This document shows, in pieces, positions 32,366 to 43,755 of a stretch of DNA of 64,000 bases; position 1 is the first letter of the stretch, and each line of letters begins with the position of its first letter. Below the pieces are notes generated by a model. That model was not told the origin of the DNA, searched no databases, and worked only from the letters and a program-made list of their open reading frames with translations. Origin of the DNA: Rhabdophis nuchalis (Eukaryota; Chordata; Lepidosauria; Squamata; Natricidae); assembly GCA_039707465.1 (NCBI GenBank), contig CM077643.1, forward strand, positions 69,347,105 through 69,411,104, read 5' to 3'. The translations under genes were made by a program, and so were the position numbers.

Positions 32366-32572
32366 TGTGTTAGGTTTTTGAGCTGATAAATAAATAAATA
32401 AGGGAGACTAGGATAGATCTATTTCAAGCTATTTAGTTCTCATCAGCTAGCCATAGGCTTGTGTCACAACACCCTGGTAAGCCCCAATTAAGGGAGGAAG
32501 GCTAGCTGATGAGAGCTAAATAGCTTGAAATAGATCTATCCTAGTCTCTCTTATTGAATTATTTATTTATTA
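32366..32572. repeat. inverted SINE-derived hairpin
   Basis: The SINE 3' part AATAAATAAGGGAGACTAGG...CATCAGCTAGCC (32391-32452) is followed after 65 bp by its inverted copy GGCTAGCTGATGAGAGC...TAGTCTCTCTTATT (32507-32555). The tRNA-like part is missing; the spacer is a fragment of the SINE 5' region. The structure probably arose by inverted duplication within the SINE. Confidence 0.8.
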
Positions 32573-32630
32573 TTTTATTTTATTTTATTAAATTTATACC
32601 CCGCCCTTCTCCTTGTTCGGACCCAGTAGC
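32560..32630 (-). mobile_element. L2-like LINE 3' end fragment
   Basis: (TTTTA)n repeats run into AAATTTATACCCCGCCCTTCTCC...GGACCCAG, the minus-strand 3' terminus of the LINE group. The second half of the terminal hairpin is lost after 32626. Confidence 0.68.
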
Positions 32631-33364
32631 TGCATAAAATAGTAGCTGCGTAAAAACACTAAATGTCCCTTTGGATACTTTTATTCTGCAAAGTCTGTTC
32701 AATATTCATTCATTAATTTTAATTACTGCATTTGTAATAATTCTCAGCAGTACTGGGGAGTTGATTTGGTATCTCTTTCCTTTAGCACAAGACATAGAAG
32801 AAGCATGCCATACGCTAAATAAATAAACTGAAGAAGCAGTTCTATAAATCTGATTGATTCTGTTTTAACTTCCTTAGGTTTTGCAAGTCATTTAAGGTCT
32901 TTTATCCTGTTGTATTTTGTGCCAAATATGTAGCACAATATTTCACGTAAAGACTATTCAAACAATAAGAACAAATTCTACAATGATGGTTAAGTACAAA
33001 CCTTATATAAGGGAGTTTTGTTGTTGTTACTGAACAGAATATGTCAATGCATGTAAAAAATGGGCTATACAGAGAAGTCCTATCTTCCATTGCATGCTGA
33101 TTTCACCCATTATCTGTAGGTTTGCTGGGTTTAGAGGTGAAATCTGAAGACTGAATTGCCAGTAATGGTAACATTATAGTAAAGATCATACATTATACAC
33201 TGGAAGGTGAGCAATTCAAGACCCAAGAACCACATGATAGGTTGAGTTTCCATTGCTGCTCCAGCCCCTGCCAACCTAGCAGCTCAGAAACATGCAAATG
33301 CAGGTAGATAAATAAGTACCACTTGGGTGGGAAAGTAATTGTATTATGTGCCCCTTGATGCATA
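32631..33364. other. unannotated stretch
   Basis: No recognisable gene or repeat family. Confidence 0.5.
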
Positions 33365-33490
33365 ATCATGCCAGCCATTTGGTCATGGAAGCATCTTCAG
33401 ACAATGCTGACTCCTTTGGCTAGAAATCAGAAATGACTACTGCCCCCTAGAGCCAAATTTAATTGGTAGGGAAACCTTTACCTTTAAATA
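33365..33490 (+). mobile_element. Sauria SINE or Bov-B 3' tail fragment
   Basis: GGTCATGGAAGCATCTTCAGACAATGCTG...GACTACTGCCCCCTAGAG...GGGAAACCTTTACCTTTA matches the last third of the Sauria SINE (compare the minus-strand copy at 22333) with its Bov-B-like end. Head with promoter boxes is missing. Confidence 0.62.
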
Positions 33491-33733
33491 TACTTTGATG
33501 TTCTGTTTTAATAATATATTCCTCTTTCCATTTTTAAAGCTTATCCATTTTGTTTGTCAGATGATAGAAAAAGCTCTTTGTGTAATCACTCATGTGCAGG
33601 TGTTATATAGCACCTTTTCTTTATTATGTCTGGATATGCATATGTCCTTCAAAACATAGTCCGCAATGTACAGTATATGTGCTTCAAAACTTTTAAAATA
33701 AATGTTACTAAATTTGGAATAGTAATATTATAG

Positions 33734-33978
33734 AGAGCCGAGGTGGCACAGTGGTTAGAGTGCAGTACTGCAAGCTACTTCACCTGAACTCTAGTTGCAG
33801 TTCGGCAGTTCAAATCTCACCGGCTCAAGGTTAAATCAGCCTTCCATCCTTCTGAGATGGGTAAAATAAGGACCCAGATTGTTGGGGGCAGTCAGCAATA
33901 TGCTGACTCTTTAAACAGCTTAGAGAGGGCTGTAAAAGCACTATGAAGCAGTATATAAGTCTAAGGGGTATTGCTATG
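33734..33978 (+). mobile_element. tRNA-derived SINE, near full length
   Basis: GAGCCGAGGTGGCACAGTGG with A box TGGCACAGTGG (33744-33754) and B box GTTCAAATCTC (33808-33818), followed by CACCGGCTCAAGGTTAAATC, CCTTCTGAGATGGGTAAAAT, GACCCAGATTGTTGGGGGCA and AGTATATAAGTCTAAGGGG. The pattern matches an abundant squamate tRNA-SINE. It is a different family from the two other SINEs here. Pol III promoter boxes are intact to the eye. No target duplication is clear. Confidence 0.78.
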
Positions 33979-34015
33979 AGTTATCATCATATAACTCCAT
34001 TTCATTTTGCTTATA

Positions 34016-34369
34016 CAGTGGTACCTCGGTTCACGAACTTAATTCGTGAACTGACTCTGGTCGCGAACCGAATTGTTCGTGAACCGAGGCACAGTTTTCC
34101 ATATGCTAAAAGCATAGCAAAAATAAAAAAAAGTCACTGAAAGTACTCACAGTGTGCGTGCTGGGGCTTTTTTCTGTGTCTTCTTCTCTCTACGATCTTC
34201 CCACAGGAAGTCACAACCATGTAACAGCCAGAAATACATTAAAAATGGCCGCGGTTCCTGTTTGTGAACCGAAGCAGAGTTCGTGAACCGGAGCACATTT
34301 TGAGGAACTTTTCTGTTCGTGAACCGAGTTGGTCGTGAACAGAGGCGTTCGTGAACAGAGGTACCACTG
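34016..34369. mobile_element. 354-bp Tigger-like MITE with TA target duplication
   Basis: Inverted termini CAGTGGTACCTCGGTTCACG + AAC (left) and complement CAGTGGTACCTCTGTTCACG + AAC (right), one difference in 23. TA lies directly outside (34014-34015, 34370-34371). The subterminal GTTCGTGAACCGAG block is repeated several times in both orientations. Pogo/Tigger-type non-autonomous DNA transposon. No transposase. Confidence 0.88.
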
Positions 34370-34371
34370 TA

Positions 34372-35185
34372 GTTAGGAAAGTATGGATTTACTAAGGTCA
34401 CATCACAATATAAAGTAATTACTTCTTATGCTAATTTTAGGCTTATTTTAATACCTTGTTTATGGACACCTCAGAAAACACATGGCTTCCCTACCATCCT
34501 GACTGTCTTTTGGACAACTTCCAGCAAACTTCTATCAACAAGATTGACATGAAATTTTAAATAAAGTGTGATAATATGCTTGCTTCCAGGATTTATTCAT
34601 ATCTGTTTACGGGCTGGTGTCAAAATTCATCTAAACATGTATCACTCCCTGCATTTATTGAAGAGCAAATCCATTTTTCATGTAGCTAAAATGACAATAT
34701 GTCAACAAAAGAGAAATTCTCTTATGAGCATGAAATAAAAAGTGACTAAAAGTGAAATTACACCATCCATTCCCACTCATTTCTGTTCTCATTATTCATA
34801 TTCTTTAAATTTTGATGCTAGAAAGGGGTCAAATATCCAATATTTCCAAATATTAAACACAAATAACAAGCAGTTCAGATAAACTGAGTTTATATTGAAT
34901 TGTGAATCTAAAGTGTCTTTTCACATTAAAATGAATCATGAATTAACAGAAAAAAGTGAGCATAATTTATAATATCCCTTCTATCTACAAAGATGGAAAA
35001 GAATAGCTCCTGATCTGGATTCAAAAAGAGTTTTACAAATATTATGAAGTACTTGGATACACAAATGGAGCACAGACTACCAACCAAAAAGGACGCTGTG
35101 AAAATTTACATAATCACCCCACATAAAATTTAGAATTTCAGAAGATTTTGCTGTCTGTTTCATTTAAAACCAGTTTTTTTTCAGC
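34372..35185. other. unannotated AT-rich stretch
   Basis: No recognisable gene or repeat family. Confidence 0.5.
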
Positions 35186-36115
35186 CAGTTCACACCAACA
35201 CTGGCCATCGGGGGCAAATTGTTAGCCCCTGTGGAGAGGGCCTGCAATCTAGGTGTCCTCCTGGATACCCGGCTGTCCATGGACGACCATGTGACAGCCG
35301 TGGCCAGGGGGGCTTTTTACCAGGTTCGCCTGGTCCACCAGTTGCGCCCCTTACTGAACTGGGATGCCCTTCGGACAGTCACTCAAGCACTTGTGACATC
35401 CCGGCTAGACTGCTGTAACACTCTCTACATGGGGCTCCCCTTGAGGTGCACCCGAAGGTTGCAGCTGGTACAGAATGTGGCCGCATGGGGGATTATGGGA
35501 GCCTCATGGCATTCCCATATAACACCACTCCTGCGCGAGCTGCACTGGCTGCCTGTGGCCTTTTGGGTGCGCTTCAAGGTGTTGATAACCATCTTCAAAG
35601 CGCTCCATGGCACGGGGCCTAGTTATGTGCGAGACCATCTCCTGCCTCATACATCCCTTCGACCGGTTCGCTCCAACAGAGTGGGCCTTCTCCGGGTGCC
35701 GTCGGCCGGGCAATGCCGGTTGGCGACCCCCAGGGGAAGGGCCTTCTCTGTGGCGGGCCCATTCCTCTGGAACGACCTTCCCCCCCGAACTCCGGACCAT
35801 CTCGGACCTCCGTCTCTTCCGCCAGCGGCTGAAGACGCACCTTTTCCATCGAGCCGGCTTAGCCTAGTCCTCGGGCCCATTGTATATAGACTGTGTTAAA
35901 TTAGGTGAGGTTTTAATTAGGAGATTTTATTAAATTTTTAGCACAGGACTTATCAAATTTAATTAGTTTGTACTGTAATATATTTTGTATGGTTGTGTAT
36001 ATTTATTTATATTTATAATTGTTTTAACTTCCTGTGCACCGCCCTGAGTCTCCTCGGGGAGATAGGTTGCGGTTTATAAGTCTAAATACATTAAATTAAA
36101 TTAAAATAAAACTAA
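35186..36115 (+). mobile_element. L2-like (CR1-group) LINE, 5'-truncated
   Basis: It starts in the middle of ORF2 after the RT. The open frame from 35219 (VERACNLGVLLDTRLSMDDHV...SRLDCCNTLYMGLPL...LLRELHWLPVAF...RLATPRGRAFSVAGPFLWNDLP) covers the conserved C-terminal region. A frame change near 35780 alters the last residues (the proper ending ELRTISDLRLFRQRLKTHLF is in another frame). The 3' UTR has the end hairpin in damaged form (CCGCCCT at 36039, GGTTGCGG at 36065) and an ATTAAATTAAAATAAA tail to about 36115. Confidence 0.87.
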
Positions 36116-36824
36116 AATGTATTTATTATATTTTTACTCTCTAGCAGTAGACTCTTAGTAGCTTATGCATTTCAAAAGAATGCAGGTAATTCTTTTTTTT
36201 TCAAATTTTCAAATTTATTTTAATTTTAAACACAACATAAAAATCCTTCATCTCACATGTTATAGAAAAGTGTATCTGCTGATTACAAAATATTTTCATA
36301 CATCTCTTCGATATTCATCCAAGTTTCATATTATTTCATATTATTTCAAGTACATCACGTCAAATATATTTATAAACTTTATCTTTTTCATGCCTTCCTT
36401 AATTAATTATAATTGTATTATATGTCCTTCATTTTAAAACATACCAATAAAACTTAGAACATAGCCACATGTTGGCATCATATTTGTTAATTCTACTCTC
36501 CTCCAAAATCATTATTCCCTGTAGCCTATTTTAACCAAACATCAATAATATTTACTCATCTCCTTTAATAAAGGAGTATTCATTTCCAATTACCACTTAT
36601 AACTATGCATATATATACAATTATTATCAATTACTTATCTAACTATGTCTATTATCACTAAGTTTCCCTAATCTCAACTGGTTTTAGGTTAATCTTTTAT
36701 CTATCAGCCTGTATCTTTCCAATAATAAAACAATATCACATCTTCTGCGATTTCTGACATAATTCTTCTGAACATATCCTTAATCCAATTTGTGTGGACT
36801 TCTCTTTGCAGTCCATCATTGTTT
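36116..36824. other. AT-rich stretch, possibly an old minus-strand L1 3' part
   Basis: Very AT-rich with long pyrimidine bias on the plus strand from 36190 to 36780, as seen in minus-oriented L1 3' regions. I cannot identify any L1 motif, so this is a weak suggestion only. Confidence 0.25.
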
Positions 36825-37163
36825 TTTCAGTGCTGTTGTATTCAAATGGTTATTAAATGAATAGTCACTTATGACTATTGTAGCATTCCCATGGTCATGT
36901 GATCAAAATTTGGATACTTGGCAACTGGCTCATATTTATGACTGTTGCAATGTCCCAGGATCACGTGATCCCGTTTTGTAGCCTTCTGACAAAGTCAGTG
37001 GGAAAGCCAGATTCACTTAACAACAACTGCAGAGAATCACCAAACAACTGTGGCAAGAAAACTTGTAAAATGGGGGGGGGGGGAAAGAACCTCAACAACT
37101 GTCTTGCTTAGGAACAGAAATTTTGGGCTCAATTGTAGTTGTAAGTAGAGGACTACCTATAGA
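36825..37163. mobile_element. TA-type (Tigger-like) DNA transposon fragment
   Basis: GGTCATGTGATCAAAATTTG, CTTGGCAACTGGC, CCCAGGATCACGTGATCCC, CTTCTGACAAAGTCAGTGGG, and the right end GTAAGTAGAGGACTACCTAT correspond in order to the common squamate element ending GTAAGTCGAGGACTACCTG. The left terminus is missing. Same family as 35-937 and, inverted, 50695-50957. A G-run lies at 37073-37083. Confidence 0.6.
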
Positions 37164-37210
37164 ACAAAACTTCTAAGCTAAAAAGATTATAAAAACAATA
37201 AAAAAGCAAC

Positions 37211-37237
37211 AATATCATCAAACAGTTTGATGATATT
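37211..37237. repeat. perfect 13-bp inverted repeat, 1-nt centre
   Basis: AATATCATCAAAC-a-GTTTGATGATATT. It is a perfect short palindrome without following T-run or gene context, so no terminator role is implied. Confidence 0.93.
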
Positions 37238-37949
37238 GGATCATTTCCCCAACAATTCTCTGAAATGGCAGAGTTTTTAATAAAAATGGGGAGGCTCTTC
37301 TGATATCTGTATGCACCAACAGCAAAGGCCCACCTCCAATACCCACCTTTCTTAGATCATAAAAGTTTTTTCTAGGATTGCCACATCAGGAAGCTCAAAA
37401 TTGGGTAAAGAAAATGTTTCTTGAAGTATTTGGATGTCAAGTCATATACAAATGTAATATGTTCATGTCAGCAGGTCCTTGCCAATAACAAGATCTTTGC
37501 ATTCTAGACCAACTGAAACTTCCAAATAATTTTCTAAAGTCCAGATGAAGAGTGATAAGGACATAAACTATATCTTTGATCTCTAGGAAGGGCCACCACT
37601 TGTATGCCCTCTGAATTAGGCCAAAGATCCTACTCTGTCTATTTATTAATATCTGTGAATGCAGGAGGATCTGCAGAATGTGAGCATTCTCCTTCAGACA
37701 CAGTACCGCCCATCCAGAGACAATGTTGGAGACAACATGAGAAACATCCAAAAACCCTCATGAAAAAACAGCAGCTGTGTCTTGCTTGGTTCAGCTTCAT
37801 CCTATTTTGTTGCATCAAGACCCTAATAGCCACCAGACATTATAGTATCTTAATGATTATTATCAAAAAATATATACATTATAAGATGGTATATGTTTTC
37901 ATGAATTGGACTTCATTAGGTGCATATTAAATATATAGACTTAGATTTG
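37238..37949. other. unannotated stretch
   Basis: No recognisable gene or repeat family. 37437-37930 has small overlapping open frames on both strands without similarity. Confidence 0.45.
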
Positions 37950-37957
37950 GCACATAG

Positions 37958-38110
37958 GGGGTTTCTGTAGGCTCGCACCTACTCGCGAGAGCCGGTTGGT
38001 GAAATTTAGAGAACCGGTGAGAGGGAGTTCCACCGGCGTACCTGGAAGTAAATCTGGCCCGCCGCTGCCAGTGACCCAACAGGAAAGGAAAGGAAGGAAG
38101 GAAGGAAGGA

Positions 38111-38194
<84 letters not shown>

Positions 38195-38370
38195 ATTTAT
38201 CATCACAATTGAGTCCAAAATTTTGGTTGCTAAGCAAGAGCGTTGTTAAATGAGTTTCACCACATTTTAAAAGGTGGCCACTCCCACCCTGTCACATGAC
38301 TGCCAAGCCACGCCCACAAAATAGGCCACACCTACAGAGTAGGTTCTAAAAAATTTGAAACCCACCACTG
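37958..38370. mobile_element. hAT-type non-autonomous element with 8-bp target duplication
   Basis: The octamer gcacatag lies at 37950-37957 and 38371-38378. The right end TTTGAAACCCACCACTG is the complement of the CAGTGGTGGGTTTCAAA terminus known from squamate hAT MITEs. The left end begins GGGGGTTTCTGTAGG, so its first bases are altered. It holds AGCCGGTT / AACCGGT blocks, a (GAAA)n run and a 3' part (GGTTGCTAAGCAAGAGC...GTCACATGACTGCCAAGCCAC) that recurs at 63010-63232. Confidence 0.75.
38086..38195. repeat. (GGAA)n then (GAAA)n microsatellite
   Basis: About six GGAA units (38086-38111) and about 21 GAAA units (38110-38193), inside the hAT element. The KKERKKER open frames are artefacts. 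Confidence 0.96.
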
Positions 38371-38378
38371 GCACATAG

Positions 38379-40739
38379 GGTAATAAAATGAAAACTTCCC
38401 TATATAACGTCAAGGTACAAAAAAGTCTCATGCTATATTAAAAATGAATGAAAAACATAAAAACATAAGCCATGATTATGAAAGCTGCAGCAGCCACTTC
38501 TTGGAACATTTGAGTTAGAGCTCTAATATGAAATCTTAATAAAAGTACATCCTGAAAGGATTGTAGCAAAAAGCTTCTTAAGGAGTTGCATATATTGGGT
38601 ACCAATGACCCTTATCACCTCTGGCATTCATTGGGGACAAGTCGAGCCACAGAAGTTATGGTAGATTTCAGAAGAACCCAGTTCCATGCAAAGAGAAATG
38701 CTAATTGGCTTATTGTACTCCTTTGGTGAAAGTAAATTGTCCCCTTTGATCTGTGGCATGAGATTTATTTTGAAACATCAAAGTGCTCTCCAAAAAACTG
38801 AACAAGGATGAAAAGCTACACAAGCACTGTATTTTCCTGTCCTTTGAGGAATGGGGGTGAGTAATCAGTATTCCAAGTGCTGAGAGAATGGAAATTTGTT
38901 AAAGAGTTAGAAATGTGAAATAACATCTCCATAAGGGTTTGTTTTTGCCATCTGTATTATGTCAAAGCTATTCAAAAAGTTTTCAAATAGTTATTTTCAG
39001 AGTCATATTCTCTACAAGAACAATAATTTGGATTCATACCCATTGACTTAAAAAAAAAAATTAGTAGAAACCAGCCTCATTATTTTAATTTTGTGTTCAT
39101 GAATGTGGCTATTTGCCTTTCAGAACCATCTTAAAAGCTCTGACTGGTATGCAACCCTTACAATTGCTTAGAGTCAAATTTATAGAATAATCTACTTCTG
39201 TATGGGTCAGATGTGGTGGAATGTAATGAAGAGGTAGACCTTTGGAAAAATGGGTTTGCATTGCAGAGATATAAGAGGTAATTCAGCCCAGATATTATGC
39301 ATGAGAAAAAAAAAGTGAAGACATCCCCAACTTAATAGTTTACAGAGTATATTGCATATGCAGAAAGTAGACTTCAGTCTGGTAAGATTTTGTCTCTAGG
39401 TATGAAACAATAAAGATCTCAGTTTGGACAAATTGCCATGTGTCATTCTTGCTTTTGGGGCTGGTACATCTCATTCTGTTAGATAATTTTACTCTATTAG
39501 AAGGAGATTAATGTCAATTGTTTTTTGCTTCTCTGATAAGGTCCATGTCATGCAATAAATAAGCAATTCATGTTTATAATTCAGGAAGGGATTCACATCA
39601 TATGTCTGTCTGTCTTAATATTCTGATTTTTTTAATGCATATAGTACAAGTATAGTACAAAAATAAACTATAATTTATTTTTAACCATGTTTTTGTATAG
39701 CTATTTTCTAAGAGTTGTTAATGGGTTAGGTTATTAATTTACTTCTAAATTAATAAATAAATTAGGAGTGAAAGCTATGTCTTAACCTTTTCTGCTCTCT
39801 TGGATTATGGTGGGCCATAATCAACAGATGATACTTGTAGCTGGTTCTTCTGTTGGTAAATACTAATCTCTTATCTGATTAAGCAAAAGAGAAACTAAAT
39901 AAATGAAAGTCTATATTCAATGTATTCACAATGAAAATATGGAACCAGAAGACAGGAGAATTAAACTTAAACTTAGATCACAAGTGTGGGAGAAGTGGGG
40001 TTATTAGCTCACTGACATACAGTCTTTTATTTTATTTTAGTAAAAAATCCCTGTGGAAAATTATAGGGCATTTTAAAAAACATAACAGAGTATTTATCAG
40101 TATAAAATTGATAAAAGGGTAATGCTAAATAAAATGTCTTAGCATTCCTGTTCCATTAGCTTTAACTATCTAGACCAGCTAAAATTGTGCTCCCACATCT
40201 TGTATAAAATGAAAATGTTGCTACTTGGAGCTTGTCTCTGCTGTACATGTCAAACTGGACATTTCCAATTCTATCTTTCCTGCATAGATAAAGATGTCCT
40301 CCTATGATAATATCTGCAAATTATATTTGGCAGACAGCTGCTGTAATAGAAACATAATCATAATTGAGACATTTAAATGGCCCATGTACAAGAAACTCTC
40401 TCCTGTACATCTGGCGCTTCTTGGAAACTTAAACAGCAGAGAATTCATTTTAATTTGTTTAATGCCATGTTCTTGTCTATAATGATGGCTGTGAACTATC
40501 TCACTAATTTCTCCAGTGCCAATTTCACATACAGTGATTGTAGTTTGAGAATAGATTTCTGCAGGTAAATTCACTTTTCACTGGAACAAACCAACTTTAC
40601 TGCAAGCAGGATCACCATATGTAGCAGCTTTTCTCCTCTATAAACATCAAGACATTGCCTACAGCTTGTTCAATACAAGTATCTATGAAGGCTAAAATGT
40701 GTTTTCTAGTTGATCATGTTTCAGTCCAGAATAAATTAT
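38379..40739. other. unannotated 2.4-kb stretch
   Basis: The longest stretch in which I see no repeat family, gene or structure. It may be old neutral sequence or hold conserved non-coding DNA, which needs alignment to decide. Confidence 0.5.
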
Positions 40740-41250
40740 CCAGTATGAGTACCCTAAATCCCTTAAGACTGGCTTGTGTTATTTTATTGTGGTCCAAAAA
40801 CAACTCCAAACAAAAAGCTTGGGAAACCTGAGAAAACCTCTAAAAATCTACCTCTAGTATTAATTTTTGGCAAAGACTCCAAGCAGACCTAACCCTAAAT
40901 TCATTTTCCCTGACAATGGAATTTTCCAATGCATTTTACTGGGGTCGACATTGCTTACATTTAGAAATCTCTAAAAATCTACCTCTAGCATTAGGTTTTG
41001 GCCATGACACCAAGTAGACCTAACCCTAAATACATTTTCTTGGCAAAGTTATTTTTCCATGTATTTTACTGTAGTCCACAAATAACCACTTGAAAAGCTG
41101 TCCATATCCCTTTCCGTAAAAAGTTTTCCACTCAGAATGGAAAAAAATCAATCTATTTTTTCTTAGAAAACTGCTAATAATTTATCCCTAGCATTAGTTT
41201 TTGGGCAAAAATCTACTTACACGCATTGTTTATTTTTACTGCATTGGGCA
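40740..41250. repeat. decayed tandem repeat, about 3-4 units
   Basis: The phrase CTCTAAAAATCTACCTCTAG occurs at 40838 and 40969 (131 bp apart), with a worn form CTGCTAATAATTTATCCCTAG at 41171. ATTTTA(C/T)TG(T/G) starts recur at about 40782, 40932, 41054 and 41230. AGACCTAACCCTAAAT(T/A)CATTTTC occurs at about 40886 and 41016. Unit length varies from 120 to 200 bp, so insertions and deletions have accumulated. No coding sense. Confidence 0.78.
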
Positions 41251-41410
41251 AAAGAATTTGTGGAAAGAACTGGAACAAGATCTCTATCAAATACTGTTAA
41301 AAGTTTTGAATATCATCTTGCCTCTAAGGAGTTAAAAGTAAGAGTTAATAAATACATGTATGCAAATAAAGAATTCCTAGATAAAATCAAATTATGTCCT
41401 AAACTCATTT

Positions 41411-41412
41411 TC

Positions 41413-41464
<52 letters not shown>

Positions 41465-41506
41465 GTTATTGTTATTGTTATTGTTATTGTTATTGTTATT
41501 GTTATT
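41411..41506. repeat. (TTA)n then (TTATTG)n microsatellite
   Basis: About 17 TTA units, then about seven TTATTG units, directly abutting the 3' end of a LINE fragment on its right. Confidence 0.95.
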
Positions 41507-41600
41507 AATTAGATTTTTATACCGCCCTTCTCCCTTTCGGGACTCAGGGCGGTGTACAGGCAACGATAAAAATCAATAGTATAAAACATAACATAGTAGC
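41507..41600 (-). mobile_element. L2-like LINE 3' end fragment
   Basis: AATTAGATTTTTATACCGCC, hairpin CCGCCCT...AGGGCGG (41522-41552), GTGTACAGGCAACG and ATAAAACATAACATAG form the minus-strand last 90 bp of the LINE group. Confidence 0.78.
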
Positions 41601-43755
41601 CAGTATGACACTTTCTCTAGTACAAGTCCATATGTCCAACTTAGTAACTATTATCCACATTTCCACAAGCCAATGGTTTTCAGATGGACTGGATGCAAAT
41701 CTCAGAATTTTCCTGCCTTTCATCTTAATATATTTAAGGAAGATTGATCTCTGTCAATATTTCCCAGACTGTGGAAGTTCCAAATGTATGGTCCAGATCC
41801 CAGAATTCCCCAGTGATGGTCTCAATTGCTGAAAGTTTTGGGAGGTATAATCCAGAGAAATGATTGGTTGAATCCATTGAGTAAATTGACTTTAATTACA
41901 ATAATTTTCTCTTTAAATTTGGATTTAGCTATTTGATTAAGATGAAATGAAGTACCACATACTTTCAGACTTCGTCAAAGGTCGATTTTGATGGGAAAAT
42001 CTGATTGCCATTTTTAAAAAGCAAAGTTCCATGAAGATGTTTAGCTAAGTTAAATGGATGAGTGGCTCCTCCTCCCATGATTGTTCCTACTGATGCAGCG
42101 ATATGAAAAGCTATACATTTAGAATGTAACTTATAACAATTTGTGAAAGTTTTCTACAGTGTTATGAAAGTGCAATAACCCTCAGATGGTGTGGCCAATA
42201 ACTGGAGCATCCAATTATCATGGCATATTATCATGGGGGTTCTTATCGAAAACTTTCACAGGATAAAAAAGGTTAGTTTTTTTTTTTTAAGTTGGAAAAC
42301 TGTGGACAACAGAAAATAGTCAATAGAAAAATTACAGGAAATAATAGCTTCTTCACTCTGTGATCTTCACTGCAGTACACCAATCACCATATTATCAGAA
42401 GGAAAAAGAAATCATCTGAACTACCATTGCATTTCTTTATATTTATTGTACAGATACACATTTGGGTTAGAGAAAACAAGAGCATACAAACATCAGTGAA
42501 AAAGAAAAAAGAGAACATTCTTCATGTAATGATAAATGCTATAATTGTGACACATAACTGACAATTCACAACCTAAAATAAATTGAGCTTTAAAACAGTA
42601 TTTTAAAACAAATATTAAAAATAAGAAATAAAACCTTGAAGTAGATGAGGGAGGAGAGAGACTATTCTTGTGAAGGATTTATAAGTTACCAAGTAACCAC
42701 CAGATTAAACTCCAATAGATAAGGTTACGATATGTTCCATGTATGAAAATTAAATTTAGATGAGGCAATATTATGATCTAATAAGTATTCTAAACTATTA
42801 AAATCTCAGTCATAATGATCTGATTCACAGCCAAAATAAGCAGATGTTCAAAACACCTGTGTATCTAGATAATCATTAGTAAGATTGTGATAATTAATAA
42901 ATGAACAGGTTTATTATAACATTTAATTAACAACAAGTATTAAAATCCTTCTGGATCCCTTATTTCTTGTTCCAGCACAACTTTTGAAGAATTGCTAATT
43001 AAAAAAATGCTTCATCTCTAGCAGGCCTTGAATTTCTATTAATATATTCCTGGCCAGATTGTTTCTTAAGTAGCAGATCTTTCTTGTGCAAAATATATTT
43101 TTTTAAAAGAAAATTACAAAATTTAAATTGCCTAACCTTTTTAGAACCAGTTTCTTCATCAAAATTTGATTCTCAGATCTGTTGACTAAAATAATAATAA
43201 CATAAATAATATGAGTATCATGTCTTTGGAAACTCCCTGTTTTGAATAGCTGCTAGAAGACATTTCCATGACTTTCAAGCTCTCTTTCCTAATAAAACAT
43301 TCTTTTTTTGAATTTCTTACCAATTTTTCACTTCTGGCCCCCATAATTTGACACTGCCTACAAACTTAATTACAGCACCATATAATTTATGAACAAGTTA
43401 AAATATACCAGTCACAGTTACTGCAGTTTTTTTCTCAAGTAAACCAAAAGAGATTTTATTGCTTTAATCCAACTTCTTATTTATATTAGACAATAACTGA
43501 GGCTGTAAGCTATTGATTGATAGCATCTGCCAAGATATATAGATAGCAGTGTTCCCTAGATTTACCTGAAGATGACAGGATATCTTGCCTCTCTGATCCT
43601 GGAATTGTTCAAAAAGTATGCCTATTTCTAAGGACCCAGAAAATAGACTTCTGAAAAGAGAGTTGAGAGTCTTCAATTAGTGCTTTACTTTACACTGTCA
43701 AAAAATTCACTGACCCTTCATTGATTGATGAAGGAATATCCCTTTAAAATATCTT
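41601..43755. other. unannotated 2.1-kb stretch
   Basis: AT-rich, no recognised family. Two distant inverted 14-bp words, GTGAAAGTTTTC (about 42144) and GAAAACTTTCAC (about 42248), could pair. Otherwise nothing seen. Confidence 0.45.

Noticed and set aside
36165..36437. 90-codon frame as a gene
   Set aside because: It lies in very AT-rich DNA, is dominated by Phe, Ile, Lys and Tyr, and has no motif.
37211..37237. Intrinsic terminator
   Set aside because: A short hairpin without T-run or gene context in a eukaryotic genome; not meaningful as a terminator.
38006..38253. Frames rich in KKER or FLSFF
   Set aside because: They are translation of (GAAA)n.
42140..42265. Stem of 12-14 bp with a loop of about 90 bp
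   Set aside because: Too short a stem for the loop size to be distinguished from chance in AT-rich DNA.
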